Part shown: piece by piece, positions 16,846 to 24,978 of the stretch
How positions within the stretch are numbered: the stretch's first letter is position 1
How the letters are laid out: each line of letters starts with the position of its first letter
Source: Chitinophagales bacterium
GTDB lineage: Bacteria; Bacteroidota; Bacteroidia; Chitinophagales; Chitinophagaceae
Length of the DNA: 33,394 nucleotides
Direction of reading: 5' to 3'
Assembly: GCA_015654695.1 (NCBI GenBank)
Contig: JAATGJ010000150.1
Span: 1 to 33,394 of the forward strand
Program-made: the position numbers and the translations under genes
Notes under the pieces: generated by a model
The model's database searches: none
What the model was told of the DNA's origin: nothing
The model's input: the letters and a program-made list of their open reading frames with translations, nothing else

Positions 16846-17622
16846 CTACAATTTTCTTATCCTGATATTCCGGTAAGAGACCTCATTGCCGTGATCCTGC
16901 AGGCATATCTTCCCTTTTTTGTAGGTAGCAAAATCTTTCCATTGTTTAAACTTGCTCCCTGCTACCATTTTGTTCCAGTTATCATTCCACATAGTGGTGG
17001 AAACTACATTCTCCCCATTAAGATAAAAGTCGAGTTTACCATTAAGACATTTTATTTCGGCAAGATTCCATTCGCCTACCGGCTTCACGGTTTCCTTACT
17101 GCAGGAGATCAGGTCATACAGGTCACCGGCCCTGTGTTTAATAATTTTACCATCAGAATGGCCATCATTATCCAGCACCTGCATTTCAGGGCCTGTATAA
17201 TAAGGCTCTTTATATTTTACGGTGTCTTCATTTACATAAAACAAAATACCGCTGTTACCATTCTTCGAAATTTTCCACTCCAGCTTCAGATGAAAATTTT
17301 CAAATTCATCATCGGTTAAGAGATTTCCACCACTTTTAATTCCCCCGGTTACTTTGACAGTAGTGTCCAGCATTAATGCACCGTCAGCTGCTTTCCATCT
17401 GCCGTTTCCAACTCCACCCCCGTAGCTATGCCAGCCATTGGAAGTGTTTCCATCAAACAATGATTGCCATCCTTCAGATTTTTCCTGGTCGGTTAATGCA
17501 TTCATAGTTGTTTCTATTTCTTGTTTTGCAGTATCAATACCAACGTTTTCTTCTGAATCAGGATTGTTATTACAGGCTGCAACAGCCAGCAAAAAAATAC
17601 AACCGGTCAATTGTTTTATCAT
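16846..17622 (-). CDS. DUF1080 lipoprotein (3-keto-disaccharide hydrolase / 3-keto-glycoside lyase family)
   Basis: 258 residues with lipobox LAVAAC (Cys17). The mature part is the concanavalin-like DUF1080 domain (PF06439): GWQSLFDGNTSNGWHSYGGG, DDEFENFHLKLEWKISKNGNSGILF, GPEMQVLDNDGH, GEWNLAEIKCLNGKLDFYLNG and ICLQDHGNEVSYRNIRIRKL. These are all core signatures (LFDGxxxxGW, SGI, EMQVLD, LQDHG...FRNI). Characterised members act on glycosides already oxidised at C3, cleaving the glycosidic bond by elimination or hydrolysis. Location would be the periplasm or outer membrane. It overlaps the upstream cytochrome gene by 4 bases, so the two are translationally coupled. Confidence 0.92.
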   Translation of the reverse strand: MIKQLTGCIFLLAVAACNNNPDSEENVGIDTAKQEIETTMNALTDQEKSEGWQSLFDGNTSNGWHSYGGGVGNGRWKAADGALMLDTTVKVTGGIKSGGNLLTDDEFENFHLKLEWKISKNGNSGILFYVNEDTVKYKEPYYTGPEMQVLDNDGHSDGKIIKHRAGDLYDLISCSKETVKPVGEWNLAEIKCLNGKLDFYLNGENVVSTTMWNDNWNKMVAGSKFKQWKDFATYKKGKICLQDHGNEVSYRNIRIRKL

Positions 17623-17990
17623 TGATTTTGTTTTTTAAGTGAGAAAATATATTTCAATATAGATTTTACGATTTCAACAGATATTGACGGGTGTGGTGTC
17701 ATAGGAATTCTTCCCCATGAACCGTTTCCGCCATTAATTATTTTGCTGGAAAGTTTATCCATATTAGTATCGTTAAGCGCATACTTCTTTGCTATATCTG
17801 TAAATGATGGCCCAATCAATTTTTCTTCTACTTTATGACAAGTAACACAATCGCTCCTTTTAACTATATCCAATCCTGCAAGACTATCAGATTTATCCGG
17901 ATAGATTAAAGTAGTATTTGTCATTTTTTTGGATATGCTGCACGCAATTAAACAAGTAAGGAAACAAATTATTCCTATACTTAAACGCAT
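17619..17990 (-). CDS. Small c-type cytochrome (lipoprotein-like)
   Basis: 123 residues. The signal peptide has a lipobox-like LIAC (Cys17). The haem c site CVTCH is at 48-52, and the distal Met ligand is likely Met97 in IPMTPHP. The sequence around them (GPSFTDIAKKY, KIINGGNGSWG) is of the cytochrome c551/c552 type. It would carry electrons in the periplasm from a dehydrogenase. It is a paralogue of the next gene upstream (4 bases away), sharing KSDC-x-TCHKV-EEK, GPS and the PMTPHP segment. Its position beside DUF1080 fits a role as acceptor for the GMC sugar dehydrogenase encoded in the other arm. Confidence 0.92.
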   Translation of the reverse strand: MRLSIGIICFLTCLIACSISKKMTNTTLIYPDKSDSLAGLDIVKRSDCVTCHKVEEKLIGPSFTDIAKKYALNDTNMDKLSSKIINGGNGSWGRIPMTPHPSISVEIVKSILKYIFSLKKQNQ

Positions 17991-17994
17991 GAAT

Positions 17995-18393
17995 CTAATT
18001 TTTAAGCAAAAGAATATATTTCACGGCCGCTTCTGCATCCTCTTTCGAAATAGCAGGGTGAGGTGTCATAGGAACTTCTCCCCAAACGCCGTATCCCCCG
18101 TTGATGATCTTACCGGCGAGATGTGCTACAATCGTATCTGAATAACTGGCATATTTATTAGCCACTTCCCTGTAAGAAGGGCCGGTAATTTTTTCATCTA
18201 CTTTGTGACAGGTAAGGCAATCGCTTTTAGCAACAACAGCCAAACCCGCCTGGTAATCGGGATTGTCAGAAGGATCAGCCCCTTCTTTTTTCTCTTCAGT
18301 ACCAGCCTCTTTCTTTTCTTCTTTACTTCCCCCGCCATTGCAAGCCACCAGTGAAACAGCAATGACAAATGTAATAATGATAATTTTTTTCAT
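17995..18393 (-). CDS. Small c-type cytochrome lipoprotein
   Basis: 132 residues with lipobox SLVAC (Cys18). A Lys/Glu/Gly-rich flexible linker (about residues 20-45) suits a tethered electron shuttle. The haem motif CLTCH is at 59-63 and the axial Met109 lies in VPMTPHP. GPSYREVANKY and KIINGGYGVWGEVPM match the cytochrome c551/552 family. It lies 27 bases after the TIM-barrel gene and 4 bases before its paralogue, so it is clearly co-transcribed. The two proteins differ mainly in the linker, which is much longer here. Confidence 0.93.
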   Translation of the reverse strand: MKKIIIITFVIAVSLVACNGGGSKEEKKEAGTEEKKEGADPSDNPDYQAGLAVVAKSDCLTCHKVDEKITGPSYREVANKYASYSDTIVAHLAGKIINGGYGVWGEVPMTPHPAISKEDAEAAVKYILLLKN

Positions 18394-18420
18394 GATTGAT
18401 AATGATTGATATTAATAAAG

Positions 18421-19476
18421 TTATTGTAATCCAAGAACTGAACGGTTAAAATTTTCATCTGTTTTAGCGCCGGCAAAATCGTCAAACGCTTTCTCCGTTA
18501 CCCGTATAATATTTTTTTGAATGAACTCCGCTCCTTCTTTGGCGCCATCTTCCGGGTGTTTTAAACAACATTCCCATTCCATCACGGCCCATCCTTTATA
18601 ATCGTATTGCGTCAGCTTACTGAAGATAGATTTAAAATCCACCTGTCCGTCACCCAATGAACGAAACCTTCCGGCCCGGTCTATCCAGCCCTGGTAACCG
18701 CCATATACTCCCTGTCTTCCGGTTGGATTAAATTCAGCATCTTTTACATGAAACATTTTTATCCGTTCGTGGTAAATATCTATATAAGAAAGATAGTCCA
18801 GGCACTGCAATACAAAATGTGAAGGGTCATATAATAAACATGCCCTTGTATGGTTCTTTACTTTTTCCAAAAATAATTCATAACTCACCCCGTCATGCAG
18901 GTCCTCACCCGGATGAATTTCATAACAAAGATCAATACCATTTTCATCAAATACATTTAGTATAGGTAACCAGCGGTTGGCTAATTCAGTGAACCCTGTT
19001 TCTACCAACCCGGCGGGGCGCTGCGGCCACGGATACATCATCGGCCAGAGTAATGCACCACTGAACGTTGCATGTGCATTCAATCCCAGGTGCTGCGAAG
19101 CTTTTGCCGCCCACTTTAATTGTTGCACAGCCCATTCTGTTCTTGCTTTACTGTTGCCATGCACACTGGCTGGTGCAAAGCCGTCAAATAATTTATCGTA
19201 AACAGGATTTACAGCTACCAGTTGACCCTGCAAATGTGTAGAGAGTTCGGATATTTCCAATCCACATTCATTTACGATACCTTTAATTTCATCTGCATAC
19301 GTTTTACTTTCCGCTGCTTTTTGCAGGTCAATACATCTTGCATCCCATGTGGGTAGCTGCACGGCTTTGAATCCTAATGATTCCGCCCAGAGACAAATGG
19401 AACGAAGATTATTAAATGGCGCAGCATCACCTAAGAACTGCGCTAAAAAAATTCCGGGGCCTTTGATTGTAGTCAT
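18421..19476 (-). CDS. Cytoplasmic TIM-barrel sugar isomerase/epimerase-like protein
   Basis: 351 residues, no signal peptide. It belongs to the AP-endonuclease-2-like TIM-barrel family (PF01261; IolE / xylose-isomerase-like). Candidate metal and active-site residues lie in CYEIHPGEDLHDG (Glu, His), LLYDPSHFVLQ (Asp, His), MFHVKDAEF (His, Asp) and WAVMEWECCLKHPEDG (Glu). In related keto-sugar clusters such proteins hydrate or isomerise the sugar released by DUF1080 enzymes; a plain isomerase role is equally possible. Its start codon sits 4 bases inside the left repeat of the GxxExxY insertion, which has probably replaced its original ribosome-binding region. Confidence 0.9.
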   Translation of the reverse strand: MTTIKGPGIFLAQFLGDAAPFNNLRSICLWAESLGFKAVQLPTWDARCIDLQKAAESKTYADEIKGIVNECGLEISELSTHLQGQLVAVNPVYDKLFDGFAPASVHGNSKARTEWAVQQLKWAAKASQHLGLNAHATFSGALLWPMMYPWPQRPAGLVETGFTELANRWLPILNVFDENGIDLCYEIHPGEDLHDGVSYELFLEKVKNHTRACLLYDPSHFVLQCLDYLSYIDIYHERIKMFHVKDAEFNPTGRQGVYGGYQGWIDRAGRFRSLGDGQVDFKSIFSKLTQYDYKGWAVMEWECCLKHPEDGAKEGAEFIQKNIIRVTEKAFDDFAGAKTDENFNRSVLGLQ

Positions 19477-19480
19477 AATA

Positions 19481-19520
19481 TTTCACGCAATGACGGCTAA
19501 GTTTACGCTAAGCCGCAAAG
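19481..19520. repeat. Left arm of inverted repeat flanking the GxxExxY gene (hairpin D)
   Basis: TTTCACGCAATGACGGCTAA and the following bases match the inverse of 19915-19948 at 17 of 21 outer positions, plus an inner CGCAAAG. GCTAAG occurs twice within the arm. Confidence 0.65.
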
Positions 19521-19522
19521 TT

Positions 19523-19900
19523 TTATAAATTGTTTACGATTCTATGAATTCCATCTTTAATAAGGGGTACATTAAAATTAATAAGTAATCCTAACTTAAG
19601 GTTTGTAAGCCGCAAATAAGTAAGCAATTGTTTGTAATGTACGGGTGCCAATGCTTCGACTGATTTAAATTCTATAATCACTTTATTATCCAGAATAATA
19701 TCAGGAATAAAACCAATACCCATATCAATTCCTTTGTGAATTACTTTTATTCCCTGCTGTTTTACAAAAGAAATCTTTGTCTCCGTCCACTCAAAAGCAA
19801 AAATCTGTTCATATACACTTTCAAAAAGTCCCGGTCCATAATCTTTATGGATATTAAAACAAATATTTACTGCAATTTTTGCAATTTCATTCTCTGACAT
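19523..19900 (-). CDS. GxxExxY-family protein (PD-(D/E)XK nuclease-like)
   Basis: 125 residues. The family signature GLFESVY (GxxExxY) is near residue 24, and a PD-(D/E)XK-type core follows: IGFIPDIILDNKVIIEFKSVE, where Asp, Glu and Lys occupy the nuclease positions. The end LKLGLLINFNVPLIKDGIHRIVNN is typical. Function is not established for the family; the fold suggests DNA cleavage. The gene lies inside a sugar operon and is closely bounded by inverted repeats on both sides, so it looks like cargo of, or an enzyme acting on, that repeat. It has no metabolic link to its neighbours. Confidence 0.9.
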   Translation of the reverse strand: MSENEIAKIAVNICFNIHKDYGPGLFESVYEQIFAFEWTETKISFVKQQGIKVIHKGIDMGIGFIPDIILDNKVIIEFKSVEALAPVHYKQLLTYLRLTNLKLGLLINFNVPLIKDGIHRIVNNL

Positions 19901-19914
19901 AAGAAATTAAATAT

Positions 19915-19948
19915 TTCCTTTGCGGGTCTTTGCTGTCTTTGCGTGGAA
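19915..19948. repeat. Right arm of inverted repeat flanking the GxxExxY gene (hairpin D)
   Basis: The reverse complement starts TTCCACGCAAAGACAGCAAA and mirrors the left arm at 19481-19520. It ends one base before the stop codon of the Gfo/Idh/MocA gene, so the repeat-bounded unit occupies the whole space between two operon genes. Confidence 0.65.
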
Positions 19949-21118
19949 CTATACAACAAAGTCAGTCCACTTCTCATCGCTTGTATTACTCTTCACCACC
20001 GTATCAATAAACGCCATCCCTCTTATTCCATCTTCCACTCCGGGGAAATCAAGCATTTCTTTTGTCGCTTTTTCACCGTCAAGTTTTGCCAATAATGTCA
20101 GTGCGAAATTTCTATAAATATTTCCAAAAGCCTCAAGATAACCTTCCGGGTGGCCACCGGGAGTGCGGCAATTATGAGTAGCATAACTGCTTAAGCGATC
20201 CCCATAATTTCCACCGGCCCTTAGTATCTGCGTTGGCTGATCCAGCCATTTTACCAATAAAGTATTAGGTTCATGCTGCGCCCATTCTATTCCGCCTTTT
20301 TCTCCATAGATACGGATCTTTAGCGCATTCTCTTCACCAGCCGCTACCTGCGACGCCATCAATACACCCGCAGCGCCATTATCAAAACGCAATAATACAT
20401 TACCATCATCATCCAATGCACGTCCTTCTACCATTATATTCAGGTCGGCGCAAAGCTTTGTTATTTTAAGCCCGGAAATATATTCAGCCAGGTGCGCCGC
20501 ATGTGTTCCTATATCACCCATTGCTCCGCTCTTCCCGCTTTTTTTCGGATCAGTTCTCCATGCGGCCTGCGCATTGCCTTCTCTTTCTGATAATTTGCTC
20601 AGCCATCCCTGCGGGTATTCCACCCATATCTTCCTGATCTTTCCCAATACACCATCCTTGGCCATAGCACGTGCCTGCTTCACCATCGGGTAACCGGAAT
20701 AGGTATGTGTAAGGCAAAGTATCAAACCTGTCTCTTCCACTTTTTTCTTTAATTGTTTGGCTTCATCGAGTGTAAAAGTGATGGGCTTTTCGATCACCAC
20801 ATTAAAACCATTATCCAATGCCATCATAGCCGGGGCGAAGTGTGCGAAGTTGGGAGTAACGATGGTAATAAAATCTATACGCTTATCAGCCGGGAGTGCC
20901 GCTTCTTTTTTTATCATTTCATCGTAGGTCAGGTAAATCCTGTCTTCCGGCAGGTATAATAATTTTCCTGATTGTTTAGCTATTTCAGGATTAATACTCA
21001 GTGCCCCGCAGGCCAGTTCTATTTGCCCGTCCATATTAGCGGCAATACGGTGAATAGCGCCGATGAAGGCGTCTGTGCCGCCACCAACCATTCCCATTTT
21101 TAATTTACGTGTCGCCAT
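19949..21118 (-). CDS. Gfo/Idh/MocA-family sugar oxidoreductase
   Basis: 389 residues. The N-terminal Rossmann fold has GMVGGGTDAFIG (NAD(P) binding, residues 9-20) and TPNFAH. The signature EKPI at 110-113 holds the catalytic-type Lys. The C-terminal substrate domain has GDIGTHAAHLAEYISG (Asp/His motif). It is cytoplasmic. Members interconvert hydroxyl and keto groups on sugars with NAD(P)H; in 3-keto-sugar pathways one reduces the 3-keto product back to the plain sugar. It is the first gene of the minus arm, and the rest of the arm is separated from it by the GxxExxY unit. The divergent partner is an MFS transporter 103 bases away. Confidence 0.92.
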   Translation of the reverse strand: MATRKLKMGMVGGGTDAFIGAIHRIAANMDGQIELACGALSINPEIAKQSGKLLYLPEDRIYLTYDEMIKKEAALPADKRIDFITIVTPNFAHFAPAMMALDNGFNVVIEKPITFTLDEAKQLKKKVEETGLILCLTHTYSGYPMVKQARAMAKDGVLGKIRKIWVEYPQGWLSKLSEREGNAQAAWRTDPKKSGKSGAMGDIGTHAAHLAEYISGLKITKLCADLNIMVEGRALDDDGNVLLRFDNGAAGVLMASQVAAGEENALKIRIYGEKGGIEWAQHEPNTLLVKWLDQPTQILRAGGNYGDRLSSYATHNCRTPGGHPEGYLEAFGNIYRNFALTLLAKLDGEKATKEMLDFPGVEDGIRGMAFIDTVVKSNTSDEKWTDFVV

Positions 21119-21221
21119 CGCAATCGTTTAAAGTGAATAATTTTTTTATGCAAACTTAAATGTGTGGCTAAAAATAGTACATTTAGCTTTTACAACCATC
21201 TTAATTGCAAAAACTAACGAC
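21119..21221. promoter_or_regulatory. Divergent promoter region of the sugar cluster
   Basis: 103 bases between the Gfo/Idh/MocA gene (minus) and the first MFS gene (plus); both arms must start here. On the minus strand TTG (21195-21193) and TATTTTTA (21176-21169) with a 16-base spacer are a weak -33/-7 candidate. No regulator gene or clear operator is visible nearby. Confidence 0.35.
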
Positions 21222-22505
21222 ATGCAAGCCATCAACAAGAACCAACTTTTTATTGCCAGTTGCCTGGCATTATTAGTCACATCACTTTCTTTTGGAATAA
21301 GGGCCGGGATACTTGGCCGGCTTGGAGTTGAGTTCGGCCTTGATAAGGCAGAACTTGGAACCATTGCCGCTACTGCCTTCTGGGGATTTCCGCTGGCAGT
21401 CATCATTGGCGGGATGGTAGTTGACATCATTGGAATGAAACGTTTGCTGGTGATTGCTTTTATTTTTCATATTGCCGGTATAGTACTGACGATCTTTGCC
21501 GGTAAATTTGCTAATCCATTCTGGTCATTATTTATTTCCACCCTTTTTATTGGTATTGCGAACGGTACGGTAGAAGCTGCCTGCAATCCGTTGGTCACGG
21601 CTTTATACCCGGATAATAAAACTACTAAATTGAATCACTTCCATTTATGGTTCCCCGGTGGTATCGTAATAGGAACACTGATCGTTTACTTTTTTGACAA
21701 AGCAGCCATCGGCTGGGAAGTTCAAATGGCAATGATGATCCTACCCGCTATATTATATGGTTTGATATTTATCCGTCAGAAATTTCCTCTTACGGAGAGG
21801 GTTTCCAGCGGAGTCTCCACGGCTGAGATGTATAAATCATTAGTCAATCCGCTTTTTATTTTTATGATCATATGTATGTTTGGAACGGCGATCACGGAAT
21901 TATTCACTGGTCAGTGGATTGATTTATTATTAAGAAATGTTACTGACAATGCAATACTTATACTGACTGTTTCTACGGGTGTAATGGCAATCGGAAGGGC
22001 TTTTGCAGGACCTATTGTACACAGGCTTGCACCCCAGGGTGTTTTATTAATGTCTGCCATTCTTGCTACTGCCGGTTTATATATGCTCGGCAACACTTCA
22101 GGCAATATGATTTTCGCTGGCGCTATTGTTTTTGGAATGGGGGTTTGCTATTTCTGGCCTACCATGCTTGGTTTTGTTTCAGAAAATTTGCCTAAGACAG
22201 GCGCGGTAGGAATTAACCTGATGGGCGGTGCGGGCATGTTCGCCGTTTCATTGTATATGATGTTCATGGGAGGCCGTTATGATAAACTGATCGCCGCCAA
22301 ACTTCCTGCAGGGGCTGATCTGAAATTATATAATGCCCCGGAAGCAACAGCTGATATGAAAGCAGCGCTGGGAGAAGCCAATAAAGCAGCAGGCCCGGAA
22401 ATAATTAATGCCACATTAATTATTCCTATTATACTCATTGTTGCTTTTGCCGCACTTTATTTTTATATGCGCAACAGGAAAAAATCTGCTTTGCAGGCAG
22501 CGTAA
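21222..22505 (+). CDS. MFS sugar transporter
   Basis: 427 residues from MQAINKNQLFIASC at 21222; 20 further upstream codons are unlikely. About twelve membrane spans fall in two halves. The loop motif after span 2 (GGMVVDIIGMKRLL) is MFS-like. GIANGTVEAACNPLVTALYPDNKTTKLNHFHLWFPGG recalls the FucP / glucose-galactose permease branch. The stretch between ~355 and 395 (ADLKLYNAPEATADMKAALG) is a soluble loop before the last span. It probably imports a sugar or keto-sugar made by the exported enzymes of the cluster; the substrate is not determined by sequence. Confidence 0.9.
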   Translation: MQAINKNQLFIASCLALLVTSLSFGIRAGILGRLGVEFGLDKAELGTIAATAFWGFPLAVIIGGMVVDIIGMKRLLVIAFIFHIAGIVLTIFAGKFANPFWSLFISTLFIGIANGTVEAACNPLVTALYPDNKTTKLNHFHLWFPGGIVIGTLIVYFFDKAAIGWEVQMAMMILPAILYGLIFIRQKFPLTERVSSGVSTAEMYKSLVNPLFIFMIICMFGTAITELFTGQWIDLLLRNVTDNAILILTVSTGVMAIGRAFAGPIVHRLAPQGVLLMSAILATAGLYMLGNTSGNMIFAGAIVFGMGVCYFWPTMLGFVSENLPKTGAVGINLMGGAGMFAVSLYMMFMGGRYDKLIAAKLPAGADLKLYNAPEATADMKAALGEANKAAGPEIINATLIIPIILIVAFAALYFYMRNRKKSALQAA

Positions 22506-22535
22506 TTTTTTAAATCTTTATAGCTTTTATACTTT

Positions 22536-23762
22536 ATGAAGCAAACAACCCGTATCCGGTTATCCGCTATGATGTTCCTGGAATTTTTTATCTGGGGAGG
22601 ATGGTTTGTAACACTTAGTCCTTTTCTGACTAATAATTTTAAAGCCAGTGGCAGCACACAGGCTACTGTATTCTCCACCCAATCCTGGGGAGCTATTATT
22701 GCCCCTTTTGTGATAGGACTGATCGCTGACCGTTTTTTTAATGCCGAAAAAATATTAGGTGTATTGCACATCATCGGTGCTGCGCTGATGTACAAATTGT
22801 ACACAGCGGACAATGTAAGCGCCTTTTATCCATATGTCCTGGCCTATATGATCCTCTATATGCCCACGATTGCATTGGTAAATTCCGTCTCATTTAAACA
22901 AATGAAAGATCCGGAAAAGGAATTTTCAAGTATCCGTGTATGGGGAACGATCGGCTGGGTAGTGGCAGGCTTATTGATCAGTTATCTTTTTCACTGGGAC
23001 TCCAAAGAAAATGCAGCTAACGGGCTTTTAAAAAACACATTCCTGATGACGGCTATTGTATCATTGCTGCTGGGATTATACAGTTTTACGTTGCCTAATA
23101 CTCCACCCGCAAAAACCGCAGGTGGTAAAATAAACCTGCGGGAAATTATCGGGTTGGATGCACTAAAGCTTTTAAAAGATAAAAACTTTTTTATCTTTTT
23201 TTTCGCTTCCATTCTCATTTGCATTCCTCTTGCATTTTACTACCAAGTTGCTCCCGATTTTATTTCTAATATCGGCGTTAAAAATCCAACCGGCAAAATG
23301 GCCATTGGCCAGGTTTCTGAAATATTATTCATGTTATTACTTCCTGTATTTTTTTCAAGATTCGGTTTCAAGAAGACCATCCTTTTGGGTATGCTGGCCT
23401 GGGCGGTACGTTATATATTGTTCGCTTTTGGCAATGCCGGGGATTTAAGCTTCATGTTGCTGACCGGTATCGCACTGCATGGAGTTTGTTATGATTTCTT
23501 TTTTGTATCAGGATATATCTATACCAATTCCAAAGCCGGTGAAAAATATAAAAGCGCCGCGCAGGGGCTGATTACCTTAGCCACCTATGGTATCGGGATG
23601 CTGATCGGGTTTGAAGTAGCCGGAAAAATAACCGACGTTTATAAAATAGCTGACAACTCTTTTGATTATAAAATGATCTGGATAATACCTGCTGCGATAG
23701 CGGCAGCCATATTTTTGTTATTCGCCCTTTTTTTCAAAGACGAAAAAAAACAATTACAGTAA
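22536..23762 (+). CDS. MFS transporter, nucleoside:H+ symporter-like (NupG/LacY branch)
   Basis: 408 residues with twelve spans. MMFLEFFIWGGWFVTLSPFL at the first span, SWGAIIAPFVIGLIADRFFNAEKILG, and FSSIRVWGTIGWVVAGLLIS in span 5 are the markers of the Nuc_H_symport family. Members carry nucleosides, but Bacteroidota relatives are often linked to sugar operons. It starts 30 bases after the first MFS gene and is co-transcribed with it. Two importers in one operon suggest two products to take up, or one substrate and one product. Confidence 0.9.
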   Translation: MKQTTRIRLSAMMFLEFFIWGGWFVTLSPFLTNNFKASGSTQATVFSTQSWGAIIAPFVIGLIADRFFNAEKILGVLHIIGAALMYKLYTADNVSAFYPYVLAYMILYMPTIALVNSVSFKQMKDPEKEFSSIRVWGTIGWVVAGLLISYLFHWDSKENAANGLLKNTFLMTAIVSLLLGLYSFTLPNTPPAKTAGGKINLREIIGLDALKLLKDKNFFIFFFASILICIPLAFYYQVAPDFISNIGVKNPTGKMAIGQVSEILFMLLLPVFFSRFGFKKTILLGMLAWAVRYILFAFGNAGDLSFMLLTGIALHGVCYDFFFVSGYIYTNSKAGEKYKSAAQGLITLATYGIGMLIGFEVAGKITDVYKIADNSFDYKMIWIIPAAIAAAIFLLFALFFKDEKKQLQ

Positions 23763-23807
23763 TCTTACCATATTAAATAATCATCGTAACTTGAATCGCT
23801 TGTTAAT

Positions 23808-24704
23808 ATGAATAATCAAAGCTCCCGTCGTAAATTACTGAAGCAATTGGCTGCCGGTTCCCTTGCCGCTGCCGCTTTATCTCCCCTGGATGTATTTGCA
23901 AAAGAAGATATGAATGAAGTTTATAAATTAAAAGGCAATATCAATCATTCAGTTTGTCAATGGACATATAATTTTTTATCCTTAGATGAGCTCTGCGCTG
24001 TAGTAAAAGAAACCGGTTTTTCCGCTATTGACCTGATCGCTCCCAAAGACTGGCCCACCCTTCAAAAACATGGCATCTTCTCTTCGATGTGCTACTCAGC
24101 AGGTAAAATAAGCCTGACCGAAGGCTGGAATAACAAAAATTTTCATGAAGGGCTGATAAAAGATTTTACTGAAAGCATACCGTTAGTATCAAAAGCCGGG
24201 TATAAGAACCTGATCTGTTTCAGCGGCAACCGCAAAGGCATGGATGATGAAACTGGTTTGAAGAATTGTACGGAAGGATTAAAGCAGATCATTGGCCTGG
24301 CTGAAAAAAATAATGTGATCATACAGATGGAACTGCTGAACAGCAAAGTGAACCATGTTGATTATATGTGCGATAAAACACCCTGGGGTGTTGAACTCTG
24401 TAAACGTATTGGTTCGCCCAATTTCAAATTGTTGTATGATATTTATCACATGCAGATTGATGAAGGAGATGTGATCCATACGATCCGTGATAATCACCAG
24501 TACATTGGTCATTATCATACAGGCGGCGTACCGGGCAGGCACATTATTGATGAAACGCAGGAACTGTATTACCCGGCTATTATGAAAGCCATTTTAGAAA
24601 CAGGCTATAAAGAATATGTAGCACAGGAATTTGTTCCTAATGAGAAAGACAATGAGTCAAAGATAGCAGCGCTGAAGAAGGCGGTGAAGATATGTGATGT
24701 GTAG
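23808..24704 (+). CDS. Tat-exported TIM-barrel protein, hydroxypyruvate-isomerase-like
   Basis: 298 residues. A Tat signal SSRRKLLKQLAAGSLAAAAL is followed by LDVFAK, so the folded enzyme is exported. The domain is the AP-endonuclease-2-like TIM barrel (Hyi branch): HSVCQWTYNFLSLDELC at the first strand, IQMELLNSKVNH, LLYDIYHMQIDEGDV (Asp/His), YIGHYHTGGVPGRH and YVAQEFVPN (final Glu). The metal-ligand set seems intact. Cytosolic Hyi enzymes act on hydroxypyruvate; export and operon context point instead to a sugar-derived keto substrate in the periplasm. It follows the second MFS gene by 45 bases. Confidence 0.9.
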   Translation: MNNQSSRRKLLKQLAAGSLAAAALSPLDVFAKEDMNEVYKLKGNINHSVCQWTYNFLSLDELCAVVKETGFSAIDLIAPKDWPTLQKHGIFSSMCYSAGKISLTEGWNNKNFHEGLIKDFTESIPLVSKAGYKNLICFSGNRKGMDDETGLKNCTEGLKQIIGLAEKNNVIIQMELLNSKVNHVDYMCDKTPWGVELCKRIGSPNFKLLYDIYHMQIDEGDVIHTIRDNHQYIGHYHTGGVPGRHIIDETQELYYPAIMKAILETGYKEYVAQEFVPNEKDNESKIAALKKAVKICDV

Positions 24705-24978
24705 AGAGGCCCCGCCCTGGCTCTCTCCAAAGGATAGGGTCATCAGGGTACAGCCCCTGGCTACCGGCAGGCAGGCTCGTTTTTCGGAATCGTTCATATT
24801 TATTAGTATTTCCGAAAGCGGTGAATAGAGAACAAAAGCTGATGTGGTAGTTATGAAGTTGGTTAAAGAGATGAAGCACCGCTCCCTCTCCCGTCATTGC
24901 GAGCAAAGCGAAGCAAGAAGAGGGAGAAGGAGAGCGAGGTAACAAAAAAATAAAAACAATAAACGATAAACTTCTTTT
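24705..24978. repeat. Intergenic composite of dispersed repeats, including a CATTGCGAGC-type REP hairpin
   Basis: Two repeat-like parts lie inside the plus-arm operon. At 24703-24728 a hairpin AGAGAGGCC / GGCTCTCT runs into CTCTCCAAAGGAT, a motif scattered in many Bacteroidota genomes. At 24882-24926 CTCCCTCT pairs with AGAGGGAG around CGTCATTGCGAGCAAAGCGA AGCAA, the well-known dispersed REP-type sequence with TTGC/GCAA as inner stem. No gene is visible. Transcription may continue through to the GMC gene. Confidence 0.6.
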
